Numbered from the stretch's first letter, positions 1 through 11,642 are shown. The stretch: DNA of 21,666 nucleotides from Neoconidiobolus thromboides FSU 785 (GCA_025603075.1 MU626541.1:1-21666), one strand, 5' to 3'. Translations and numbers: made by a program. The notes: generated from the sequence alone by a model not told the origin.

Positions 1-812
1 GTGCTTATCATGCCATTACACGAGGCTTTATTTTAAATGAAATCGTAAGAAGAGTCCATCCAAAAGGATATAGTATTGGAATGATTCATGAAAATGAACT
101 TAATTTATTATTAAATAATGAATTTCATTTAGGATTAAGTAAAGAATTACAAGATAGACGTTCTAAATGGTATACTTATCCAATAGTTGACTTATTCTCT
201 GTATTTTTTCTACCAAAAGCTTTATTAGGTGATAAAAAGTATACATTTAATCCTAAACTCTTAGATAAAGATTCTATGCTTTCTAAAATCATGAAGTTTA
301 AGCTGGGTTATGGTAAAGATATTGAAAATTCACATTACTTTTCAGATCTTGAAGCTCCTTCTTCAAATGGATTTACCAATTCAAATTCTGTAAGTTATTC
401 TTATTTACTATTTTAAACGATATTGATTTATTATTAGTTAGCTAAAGCAGCAGCATGTTTAGCTAATAAAGGAAGTATTGATGGGGTTAAATTAATGAGT
501 GAAAATGGTGTACTTTCATCTATTAATGGAAAAGTATCACGCTTTGACCATGCTATTCAAATGGAAACTACAATGAGTCAAGGAGGTTTTGGTGTATTTA
601 AGTATCCCGAATTTGGTGAAAGATTTGAAAATAGTGAATTTTATGGTTGGTTTGGAGCAGGCGGCTCAATGGTGCTATTTAATCTAGAACATAACTTTGC
701 TTTTAGTTATGTTATGAATGCTCAACATTTTAATACTTTTTTTGAAGGTAGAGCTCATCATCTTTTTATTGAAGCTTTTAAAGTACATTCTGAAATATTA
801 CAAATTAATTAG
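1..812 (+). CDS. beta-lactamase-fold serine hydrolase, 3' part, left copy (5' end outside window)
   Basis: Two exons are visible, 3-389 (continuing an upstream part outside the window) and 438-812, joined by a 48-bp phase-0 intron (390-437). About 253 residues are seen. The first exon opens with AYHAITRG, the Tyr-containing second active-site motif of the class C beta-lactamase/esterase family. After the splice, NGFTNSNS joins LAKAAACLANKG, a typical helix of this family, and the third motif region is YGWFGAGGS. The SxxK nucleophile motif must lie in the missing 5' half. The family contains hydrolases and esterases (and LovD-type acyltransferases); the substrate cannot be read from sequence. 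It is about 45% identical by eye to the complete paralogue at 19198-20645, which has an intron at the same place and phase. The gene lies wholly within the terminal inverted repeat; the copy at 20855-21666 differs by one residue (Asp here, Gly there). Confidence 0.85.
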
Positions 813-1100
813 CCATTTTATATATTATCTTCATGTAATTAAAGGATCTGTGTTATATGTAGTTTTTGAAATGTAATGTTTTACTAACTTCATTATTTCT
901 TTTTAAAATATACCTATTTTTATTAGAAATACTGTATAGAGAACTATTTTGTCATCTTTAAAATAAAATAAAATAAAATAGAACTGAATTTAAGTAGGTG
1001 ATAATGAATTACAAATTTAAATTATATAGCTTTCAAATGATTTTTAAAAGCTGGTACAATAAGCTTAGAAGCTCTTCCTTCTCCAAACATTTCATATTGA
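1..1100. repeat. left arm of terminal inverted repeat (pairs with 20567-21666)
   Basis: Reading inward from both window ends, base x is complementary to base 21667-x with no gap. Coding exons, the 48-bp intron, the 3' flank with its AAATA pentamers (961-980) and the last 26 codons of an antisense gene all match. The only mismatch I found is 265 (A) against 21402 (C on the + strand, so G in gene sense). Identity breaks down from 1101 inward. Confidence 0.95.
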
Positions 1101-1185
1101 TATTCATTTGTAATATATATAAAAGAAAAGTTATAATTTTGATTAAAAAGGAGTATTAAACTAGTAAAAACTCTGATAATAAATT
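1022..1185 (-). pseudogene. decayed 3' end of a beta-lactamase-fold hydrolase gene
   Basis: On the - strand, 1100 down to 1022 is identical to the last 26 codons plus stop of the complete hydrolase gene at 19198-20645. From 1101 to about 1185 homology continues without a gap but at roughly 70% and then fading; most differences are C to T or G to A. The reading frame stays open for about 25 further codons, but the conserved WGGFGGS third-motif region is destroyed, and nothing recognisable remains beyond about 1185. This is a 3' remnant with no promoter or catalytic motifs. It sits convergent to the left hydrolase gene with the same 209-bp spacing as the intact pair on the right. Confidence 0.8.
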
Positions 1186-1524
1186 TACTATTTAATAGCA
1201 CTTAAAAAATCGATAAATCAATGAAATTAATATATAAGGATGTTTTTTTGGTTTCATATTAATCTTTCTCTTTTTTAAACACTATTTGAGTAGAAAAATT
1301 GTTAGTAAAATTCTCAAAAAAATACATCCCCATATCTATTTTCAACCTATTTTTTTAAACTTTATCAGTTTTAACTGCAATTTCTGCTTTTAATAATTCT
1401 ATTTAATTGACAAATAATTGTATTTAAAAATATTCATTTTAAATATTTAAAAAAATAAAATAACAATAACTAATTTTAATCCATTTTTCAATTCTTAATA
1501 ATTATTAAAAAATCAATAATAAAA
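1101..1524. other. spacer upstream of SEM1
   Basis: Beyond the decayed hydrolase tail this stretch holds the small inverted-repeat element at 1232-1335 and then about 190 bp of AT-rich sequence leading to the SEM1 start. No other coding signal is visible. Confidence 0.6.
1232..1335. mobile_element. MITE-like element, copy A (104 bp)
   Basis: The ends are inverted repeats: ATATAAGGATGT followed by a T run at the left, and an A run then ACATCCCCATAT at the right (rc ATATGGGGATGT). A second copy occurs at 7519-7626 with a shared core (AAAAATTGTTAGTAAAATTCT). If the outermost TA is a target duplication, the element would be of Tc1/mariner type. It is too short to encode a transposase, so it is non-autonomous. 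Two left-end G to A differences suggest decay. Confidence 0.65.
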
Positions 1525-1889
1525 ATGGGCTACACTGCAAGTTATGGAGAAGATAAAAAAAGAAATAAACTCAATGATGATGGCAAATATTCAACAAGTA
1601 AAAGTTTATTAACTCAATTAAAAAAATATTCAGAAGATGATCCATTCCTTAGTTTTGATAACGAAGGTAATTAACTTTGTTGAATAAAATCATAAAATGG
1701 AAGTAAAATTATCTAGATTTTGATACCGATAATAACCTAATTAATGAAAATTGGGAAGGTATTACTAATAAAGTAGAAGATGATGATTTTTTAGAAAGAT
1801 TAAGGTAAATTCAAATCACAATTATTTATTATTATTATAATAACTTATTATATTTAATTGTTAGATTTGAGTTTAATGGCAAAGATTAA
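1525..1889 (+). CDS. SEM1: SEM1/DSS1 family protein (26S proteasome lid and multi-complex subunit)
   Basis: Three exons: 1525-1666, 1717-1804 and 1865-1889; introns are 50 and 60 bp. The product is 84 residues. The C-terminal half is the family signature: an acidic stretch with an aromatic cluster (EDDPFLSFDNEDFD), then NENWEGI, then EDDDFLERLRFEFNGKD. This parallels the WEDNWDD...DDFSNQLRAEL layout of DSS1/Sem1. Family members are small, intrinsically disordered acidic proteins in the proteasome lid, and also in the TREX-2 mRNA export and BRCA2-type repair complexes. The N-terminal 40 residues are Lys/Ser/Asp-rich and make it slightly longer than the usual 70-90 residues. If the second intron were retained, the protein would stop directly after LR; splicing adds FEFNGKD, which better fits the family. 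Convergent with the EAPP homologue, 147 bp apart. Confidence 0.85.
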
Positions 1890-2036
1890 TTGTATTCTTT
1901 TAAATAAAATTATCTATTTATATATATATGAATATAAAAATAAAAATAGGAATAAAAATAATAATAAGTAAAATGATATTAACTACAAAAATTAAATTAA
2001 TTTTAATAATCTATAACTATAACTAATATAAAGACA

Positions 2037-2627
2037 TTATTGAGGTGCCATAGCAACTACATCAAAAAAATGAAACATTTCTTGACTATCATACACTCCT
2101 ACTTTAGCTGAACAATTTTTACAATGTACTGGAAAAAAAGTATTATTAGTTTCTAAGAGTTCTGCTGGATCGGATACATTATTGATTTGTTCAATATTGA
2201 AATTTTGTAATTCTCTAAAATTATTATTACTCTTTTCCTCAGAACTATAAATTAATTTTAATCCTAAATTTAATTCTACATTTTCTACCACCATTGCTCG
2301 ATATTGTCCTTTATATTTAACATGTCTAATTAATATTGAAATTATTTTAATCAACTTAATATTAAAATCATAATAATTTTACCTTTGACAACTATAACAT
2401 ATTGGTATTAAACATAAAGGACATAACAAAGTAGCATCTGATTGATTATCTTTAACTATTTTTTATAATCTTTTTCAATAATTCAACAGTTTATATATAA
2501 AAAACTTACACTTTTGAGTCATAAATTTACTGTCTTCTTCATCTAATTCAGAATCATAAAGTTCGTCTTTTTCATAATTAATTTCTTCATCTGAACTTAT
2601 TTCCTTTATATATTCATTTTCTTCCAT
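2037..2627 (-). CDS. EAPP: E2F-associated phosphoprotein (EAPP) family protein
   Basis: Three exons on the minus strand: 2627-2510, 2455-2383 and 2325-2037; introns are 54 and 57 bp. The product is 159 residues. The acidic N-terminus contains YDSELDEEDSKF. The middle has a CPLC...CYSCQRHVKYKGQYRAM block and the end has CKNC followed by VGVYDSQEMFHFFDV. These match the EAPP pattern of a CPxC...CxDCQRH..Y..QYRAMF segment and a C-terminal CxxC...VYD..EVFHFF.V segment. The two cysteine pairs could bind zinc. The human protein binds E2F proteins; fungal members are uncharacterised, so the role here is unknown beyond probable nuclear location. The start at 2627 is the only one in frame with the YDSxxDE block. 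The first exon ends in phase 1, and all splice sites are canonical. Confidence 0.88.
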
Positions 2628-2881
2628 TGTTTAATTTTTAGAAAAGATGTTTACTTTTTTATTTGAAAAAATTCATCTTGTATTCTTTTTGTTGAAGTTC
2701 CTTTTTTTAAAAGGAAATTCAAAATTTAACGAAAACTAAAAAATATTAATAAAATAAACTTAAAAATTAAAAGCAATAATTTTCAATAATTTAAAATTTT
2801 AATTTAATTGTTTAATTTAAATTATTATAAAATTAATAAATGGTATAAATAATTATGTGGTAATAAAAATATTTTTAATTA

Positions 2882-2945
2882 TTATTTTATTTTTATTTTA
2901 TTTTTATTTTTGTTTTTATTTTTATTTTTATTATTTTATTTTATT
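2882..2945. repeat. imperfect TTTTA/TTTTTA simple repeat
   Basis: A run of T-rich units separated by single A residues (ATTTTTATTTT type) about 60 bp long, in the EAPP-trypsin spacer. Confidence 0.7.
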
Positions 2946-3630
2946 AATTACTATTAAAATTAATTTATTTCTAAACAAAAAGTAAAATTTAATAATTTAA
3001 TAATAACAGTAACAGGATGATATACTATTATTCATTAAATTTAATCATGAGAAAAGATAATATGATTTATCATTTAAAAAAAAAGAATTAAAATAAATAA
3101 TAAAAATGAAACTTGAAAATCATAAATAAATTGTTTACTTATTATAGAGTTTATTCTGTTAAATGATAATATATTCAAAATTTAATAATAAAATGGCGTT
3201 TTTAATAATTTAATTTATTAAGTCAATTTTAATAAATATAATTGTAATTGTATTATTTAATATTTTAATTATAATAATATATTTGATTTACTTCAAATTT
3301 AAATATTACATGAGTTTAAAAATCAATAAAACAAATGTATATTTAATACATAGATTAAATTATATTATTATTTCAAAGTTTTATCTAAAACTTAATAAAT
3401 AAGTAAAAATAGTAAGTAAAAAAAGTTTAATTGTATATTAAAAAAGAATTATTTTAATCCACACACACTTTTTGAAATATTTGGACTTTTTTCCTCAATA
3501 AATTTTTTTATCCCTTAAAAAAAGGAGGTTATAATAAAAATAGATGTAAAAACTTGACTTAAATTTCAGAATATATAACATATAGCATACAGAGGTCATT
3601 TAGAATTCATTCGAAATTCATTTTATTTGA

Positions 3631-3681
3631 AAATTAAATTAAATTAAACTAGATTAAATTAAATTAAATTAAATTAAATTT
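3631..3681. repeat. AAATT pentanucleotide repeat
   Basis: About ten copies of the pentamer AAATT, with one interruption (ACTAG) near 3648-3652. Confidence 0.85.
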
Positions 3682-3777
3682 CTTATCTTTTAGTTAATAT
3701 AATTTCAGTTTACTAAAGTATTAGTAAAGTTTGATAATTAAATTTTGTTAAATAAAAGTAGTAATAAAAATCAAAAG

Positions 3778-3813
3778 TTTAGAATATTTAGAATATTTAA
3801 AATATTTAGAATA
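3778..3813. repeat. 9-bp tandem repeat, four copies
   Basis: Four adjacent TTTAGAATA units; the third reads TTTAAAATA. It lies about 280 bp upstream of the trypsin start. Confidence 0.8.
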
Positions 3814-4094
3814 TTAAAATTACTATTTATAAATTAATATAATTGTTTTTTTGTATTAAATGATATCCTTATATTTTAAAGAATTACACTTATGATCAAC
3901 TTTAATATTGAAGTTCAAAGATGGTAATGAAAATGATTGGTTGTTTTAAATCATGAGAAAACAATTAAATTGGAACCATTATTATTAAAATAAAATTTAA
4001 TAATATAAATACCACTAAAATAGAATTCTAAAATAAAATAATTTTAATAAATTTATTAAAAATATAATAATAATAATAATATAAAAATTAAATA

Positions 4095-5014
4095 ATGTTA
4101 ACTAATTTTATTAATTTTGTTTTATTTTTCTCTGTCATTGTATTAGCTCAAGATAGTCGAATCATCAATGGATTTACTGTTGAGCCTGAATTTAAATATC
4201 CATGGATGGCTACTATTTTTCGATATGGTGAATACTTTTGTGGTGCTACATTAATAAGAGACGATATGATTATTACAGCTGCTCATTGTGCTGGGGGATT
4301 AATTGCACCATTAGATACTTTTGAAGTTCAATTACATCGTCATAATTTAACTAAAAGTTTAAGTCAAGAAAATGGTAAAGCTTACAAAGTAATTAATCGT
4401 TGGGTGCCATTAGATTATGATAGAGATACTTTATATAATGATAGTAATATTATTTCATTATGTTATGTTCTATTATTTATTTCTATTTTATTATTTTAGT
4501 TGCTATATTTCAATTTGATAATCCAAGTAAAAAACGTAGTAATGTTTGTTTAGATGACCAATTAGATCATAAAGAAGGGATGAGAGTAACTGCTTTAGGT
4601 TGGGGTGCAACTAAATTACTTGGTGCTAATACTGATGTATTACAAGAAGTATGGCTACCTTTAGCTAGTAAAAAAACATGTATTGATGTTTATAAACAAC
4701 AATTAAATTATACGATAATTAAAACTCAAATTTGTGCTGGCTATAGACAAGGTGGTAAAGATACATGTCAAGGAGATTCTGGTGGTCCATTATTTAGTTA
4801 TATTAATGACAAACCCTTATTAGTTGGTATTACTTCTAATGGTATTTCTTGTGCTCAAGCTAATACACCAGCTGTAATATTATAATAATAATATTATATT
4901 AAATATGCTAATTAAATTATTTAGGTTTATACTCGAATAGCTAGATTTTATGGTTGGATTCAAAGTGTACTAAATGGAAAATTAAAACCTAATCCTATCC
5001 CAACAAGAAGATAA
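4095..5014 (+). CDS. secreted trypsin-like serine protease (family S1A)
   Basis: Exons 4095-4443, 4500-4873 and 4925-5014; introns are 56 and 51 bp. The product is 270 residues. A hydrophobic signal peptide (residues 1-18) precedes a very short propeptide ending in SR before IING (cleavage after R22). The triad is His64 (TAAHC), Asp116 (YNDIAI, the Ile codon created by the splice) and Ser210 (GDSGGP). Asp204, six residues before the serine, is the trypsin S1 Asp189, so cleavage after Lys/Arg is expected. Cysteine pairs for 42-58, 168-182 and 191-220 are present. The start and first donor were chosen because GTAATA at 4444 restores NDIAI; the later GTTATG would insert residues into this loop. 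The S1 wall is odd: Asn230 replaces Trp215 and Ala241 replaces Gly226. It is convergent with a carboxypeptidase gene 77 bp away. Confidence 0.93.
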
Positions 5015-5040
5015 TAATAATAATAATAATAATAATAATA
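5011..5040. repeat. (ATA)10 microsatellite overlapping the trypsin stop codon
   Basis: Ten perfect ATA units begin within the last codon of the trypsin gene, so the TAA stop (5012-5014) is itself a repeat unit. A similar TAA-rich tract lies just before the trypsin start (4066-4080). Confidence 0.9.
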
Positions 5041-5091
5041 TTGTAATAATAATAATATAATTATTACATTATAATTATTATAATATTATTA

Positions 5092-6327
5092 TTAAATAAA
5101 ATTGGTATTTGGCATTAAATTCTTAAATTTCATAAAAAATTTCAAATAATATAAAGAAGCATTATAAGCTGCTTCAGAACATGGAATAATTTCTTCTTTA
5201 GGTAATAAAAACCCAATTTTATCATCATTAGGACATAATTCAATCGTAAATGCTTGAAAATTTAATTCAGCATTTAAAAAATCATCCATTGCCCCACCTG
5301 CTGGATATAATCCTGCTGATAACTCAGATTCATAATTATAATTATATTTCTTAAATACTTGTTGCATTCTATCTCCTAATACTTTTAAATATTTTTCATT
5401 ATTAGACGCTAAATTCGTTTGATATCCCCAAGGTCTTAATATCATTTGACCATAACTATGCCAATCAATAGCTGCATATCGATTTGGTATTGTTTTTGCA
5501 AATTTAATTAAATTACTTGTTTCCAATTCACTTAACGGTCCTTCTCCATGATATATTTCACTATTTGTATTATTAGAACTACCAATTGTCCCCCATTTAA
5601 ATCCAAAATTACGATTTAAATCTACGCCAAATGTACCATCTTTATTCTTACTTCGATTTTTTCGCCATAATCTATCTTTATTTCGACTAAATTCATACCC
5701 ATCTGGATTACTCAAAGGTGTAAAATATAAATCAAACTGACTTAATATTTCTTCATTTAATTTGTCTTGTTCTTTTTTTAATTTACAAAACTTATAAATT
5801 TGATACATAACTAATGCCGGTGAGATCCATTCCCTTGCATGTAATCCCCCATTAAACCAAATTGATTTTTTATTATTGATTTGTTTATTATTACTAATCT
5901 TTATAGCTAATAAATCTCTACCTTCATGTGTATTTCCAATATTAATTATTTCCATACATTTATCAAATTGTTGATTCCATTTATTTAATGTTGTTTTGAG
6001 TTCTTCATAACTTTTAAAATCCTCAAAATAATTGTCTTCAATTAATATTGAACTTTTATTAATCTTTCGATTTTGATGAATTAAACTTAAATCTTTAACT
6101 ATTAATTCACAATTCTTTCCTTTTATTTTATTTTCTCCTTCTGAATCTTTGATACGTAATATTATATATTCTTTTGTCACTTTTTGTATATCACCCCAAA
6201 TTTGTATATCTTCCATTAATTTATTTTCATATTTACATTGATATAATTTATGACCTTTCAAAGTAATTAAGGCATCACTTAATATTAATGATAAATTAAA
6301 TGATAATAATAATAATAATAATAGCAT
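5092..6327 (-). CDS. secreted zinc metallocarboxypeptidase, M14A, B-type specificity predicted
   Basis: Single exon, 411 residues. A leucine-run signal peptide (about residues 1-18) is followed by a pro-domain (to about 90-105) and the M14 catalytic domain. Zinc ligands are His163, Glu166 (HAREW) and His290 (DWHSYGQ). Substrate-binding and catalytic residues are Arg222 (LWRKNR), Asn238-Arg239 (DLNRN), Tyr341 and Glu363 (FTIEL), matching R127, N144-R145, Y248 and E270 of bovine carboxypeptidase A. In the specificity loop (LYPAGGAMDDF) the residue aligned with position 255 is Asp348, as in carboxypeptidase B, which removes C-terminal Lys/Arg. That makes it a natural partner of the neighbouring trypsin. 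Family members of this build are secreted as zymogens, and a trypsin often activates them. The leucines of the signal peptide are encoded by a TTA repeat. Confidence 0.93.
   Translation of the reverse strand: MLLLLLLLSFNLSLILSDALITLKGHKLYQCKYENKLMEDIQIWGDIQKVTKEYIILRIKDSEGENKIKGKNCELIVKDLSLIHQNRKINKSSILIEDNYFEDFKSYEELKTTLNKWNQQFDKCMEIINIGNTHEGRDLLAIKISNNKQINNKKSIWFNGGLHAREWISPALVMYQIYKFCKLKKEQDKLNEEILSQFDLYFTPLSNPDGYEFSRNKDRLWRKNRSKNKDGTFGVDLNRNFGFKWGTIGSSNNTNSEIYHGEGPLSELETSNLIKFAKTIPNRYAAIDWHSYGQMILRPWGYQTNLASNNEKYLKVLGDRMQQVFKKYNYNYESELSAGLYPAGGAMDDFLNAELNFQAFTIELCPNDDKIGFLLPKEEIIPCSEAAYNASLYYLKFFMKFKNLMPNTNFI
6301..6321. repeat. TTA/TAA microsatellite encoding the signal-peptide leucine run
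   Basis: Seven trinucleotide units just after the carboxypeptidase start read as consecutive TTA leucine codons on the minus strand (after CTA the run is uniformly TTA). Confidence 0.8.
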
Positions 6328-6778
6328 TTTAAAAAATAATATTTTATTTTTATTTTTATTTTAAATACTATTTTTTAACTTTTTTTAAAATTTAAGTTTG
6401 AGAATCTTTGTTTTTTGTATCATCTTTTCTTTTTAATGTTTTAGAAGTTTGTTTTGGATTTTAAAAGTTGTCATTAATTAAATTTTCAATAAGTTATTGA
6501 TATAACTATTAAAATTATTATTATTATAATACAATAGAATTAAATTATTATTATACAAAGATTGAATAATAATAAAATAGAAATAAATAATCTGATAACA
6601 ACTTAATTAATTAAATCTCATTTAAATTTCAATTAATCAATTACTATAGAATAAAGTTATTTAGTCTAACGAATCAAATCCCATAAAAATTAGTGATCCC
6701 ATTAAACTACCAACACATCAGAATTAAAAACTAATTCAAGCAAACTAAACTTTTTTATAAAAAATTAAGTAAAGAAAA
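6328..6778. other. divergent spacer between carboxypeptidase and ATP synthase epsilon
   Basis: 451 bp of AT-rich sequence between two divergently transcribed genes, so both promoters should be here. TATAAAAAA occurs about 25 bp before the ATP15 start but is too common a string here to call a TATA box. No coding signal is seen. Confidence 0.55.
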
Positions 6779-7034
6779 ATGGCCTTCAGTTGGAGATCCG
6801 CTAACATTACGTAAGTGTCTTTTTTTTAATAAAGCTCTTTGAAAAATATTGAATTTTTTTTGTAGCTACCTCAAATATTCCCAAATTTGCGCACAAGCCG
6901 TTCGTAATTCTTTAAAAAAAGAATTAAGAGAAGTAGTAGCTATTCGTAATGAACAAGGTATTAAATTCGCTAAATGGCAAAATGGAAAATCAGGCGAATA
7001 TCAATTTATTCAACCTCAAAAGAATGAAGAATAA
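6779..7034 (+). CDS. ATP15: mitochondrial F1 ATP synthase subunit epsilon
   Basis: Exons 6779-6810 and 6866-7034 with a 55-bp intron; 66 residues. The N-terminus MAFSWRSANITYLKYSQICAQ continues AVRNSLKKELR. This is the typical W[RK].AG[IL][ST]Y..Y...A[AC]..[RV]R..LK.E[LF]+ signature of eukaryotic subunit epsilon (Atp15), and the short length fits. The protein belongs to the central stalk (gamma-delta-epsilon) of mitochondrial ATP synthase in the matrix. As in other eukaryotes, the N-terminus itself has no long cleavable presequence. The first exon encodes only 10 full codons; the start was fixed by matching MAFSWR to the family's MxxWR beginning. Confidence 0.92.
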
Positions 7035-7836
7035 ATAGGAAGCAAGGATATGAAATAAATGATGAATTTAAAAGGTTCAAATTTATTTTTTTAAATTGGA
7101 ATACTTTTTAAATAAATTCAAGAATATTTTAAATTTATAATGATTATTATTTATTTATTTTTATGTCATTGTAATTTATTGTTTCAACTATGATCCAAGT
7201 TGTTTCTATACCTTGTTTTTATAATTTAGTTTTATTAAGAATCAAATGATTATTGAGATAAAGAAACTAAATTTTAATTATTAAAATTATTAAAATCTTT
7301 TATTAATCTTATTTACTATATTAAATTGAGCTGATAGATAGCTAAAAAAATTAAATAACTATTAATTTCAAATTTTATACTCATCCCCATTTTAAAATAA
7401 AGAATTTATTTAATATAATATAATAGACTAAAATTAAGTGACTTAAATTATTGCTATTTATTATTGAGTTTTTTTTCTATTAACTTCATGTTAAAATTTT
7501 AATTGAATTTAAATCATTATATGGGAATGTTTTTTTTTGACTTCATTATTTTTTCCATTTTTTAAGCACTATTTAAGCGGAAAAATTGTTAGTAAAATTC
7601 TTAAATACAAAAATACATCCCCATATGCTACAAAATAAAAATAAAAATAAACATATAAAAACTAAAATAAAATAACTATATCAAATCTTTAATAATGTAT
7701 ATATAAGATATGATTTTATTCATTAAAAAAAGAAATTGGAAGCTATAAAAGTAACTATTAAACTTTAAATCATATATAATAATACTTTTAAATTTTATAT
7801 TTAAGCTATGAAAAATTGATTCAAATAAAAAAAATC
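7035..7836. other. convergent spacer between ATP15 and MCM6
   Basis: 802 bp between two 3' ends. Apart from the MITE-like copy at 7519-7626 it shows only A/T tracts and no coding signal. Confidence 0.6.
7519..7626. mobile_element. MITE-like element, copy B (108 bp)
   Basis: Its left end ATATGGGAATGT plus T run mirrors its right end ACATCCCCATAT. The internal part (CACTATTTAAGCGGAAAAA, then TTGTTAGTAAAATTC) matches copy A at 1232-1335 in the same orientation with about 80% identity by eye and a few small indels. A TA dinucleotide flanks both ends. Confidence 0.7.
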
Positions 7837-10660
<2,824 letters not shown>

Positions 10661-11642
10661 CTATTTATAATAAGAAAAATATTTAAAAATTGAAAATAAG
10701 TTTACTATAAAATTTTTAAATCAAAAATGTTTTTAATAATTTAATAATTTGCTATAAAAGTTTATAGATCAAATTGTTAGTGTAAACTATTTTACAGTTT
10801 CTTTATTTGACCAAAAAAGTTCTATAATTCTCGATGATTATTTGGTGATTTAACATAACTTATGGGAACAAAAGAATTAAGGGATGGAAATTTTTTAAGA
10901 TATTTTATAATTTATTAAAGTTGAAAAAAATTTGATTGCTGATACTATCTTTTCTGTTGCTTAATTACATTTACTGGTACTTGATCAATCAAATTTACAT
11001 TTTCATATTCTTTATACTCAATAGCTATGGTTGCTTTTATCAATACTTAATTTGCTACTTTTACCGATATTTGAGACGAGCACTATTTCATAAATTGTTT
11101 TCTACAGCCACTGATGTAAATTAATTACCTTTAAATAAACCTCAAGTCTAACTTTTGGTAGTCATTTGTTGCTAGTTTGATAATTATACCCAAGGCTAAT
11201 TTTTTTAAAAGTTTACTTCTACCATTATTTATAGAAATTTTAACGCATGCAAAGTTGAACAATATCATACTCCTTTTAAGAAGTAAGTTATGCCTTCAGT
11301 GTATGTCTTATCAGCTTGTTGTATAAATTTATACTTTTTATGCTATGATTATAATGAACTAGTATAAAAATTATCTTTTAAATAATTTACCCCTAAATAG
11401 AAACTGAATTTATTAAATATAGTTAAAAATTGAATTCAAATATGGTACATTAAAAAATCTACATAAATTTTGATTAAAATTTTACTGTTACTGAAACACT
11501 TTAATAGTTATTAAAAAATTCAAATATAATATAATCAAAAATTAATAATTTGAAAAGAACTCTTTATAAAATTAGAATTAAGATGCAATCACTTGAAATT
11601 AGCTAAAGAAGGGCAGTTGAAACCTGAACAATAAATAATTAA
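10661..11642. other. spacer between MCM6 start and acyl-CoA synthetase end
   Basis: 982 bp containing the MCM6 promoter region and the 3' flank of the acyl-CoA synthetase gene. No convincing exon, tRNA or repeat was found. An open frame at 10936-11124 encodes a Phe/Tyr/Ile-rich string typical of AT-rich noise. Confidence 0.55.

Larger units (their letters stand above)
2628..4094. other. very AT-rich divergent spacer between EAPP and trypsin genes
   Basis: No coding, tRNA or structured RNA signal is visible. The sequence is dominated by A/T tracts (many 60-base rows with under about 10% G+C) and simple repeats at 2882-2945, 3631-3681, 3778-3813 and 4066-4080. It must hold both promoters, but no TATA element stands out from the background. 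Confidence 0.6.

Noticed and set aside
1-812. A bacterial-type antibiotic-resistance beta-lactamase
   Set aside because: The motifs place it in the broad eukaryotic serine hydrolase/esterase branch of the fold, with introns and a diverged third motif; resistance cannot be claimed.
4462-4499. Alternative first intron of the trypsin gene starting at 4462
   Set aside because: Donor GTTATG is weaker, and using it would insert residues between Asp and the AIFQ strand; GTAATA at 4444 restores the conserved NDIAI motif.
10936-11124. 62-residue open frame upstream of MCM6
   Set aside because: The product is a string of Leu, Ile, Phe and Tyr with no motif, typical of chance frames in AT-rich DNA.
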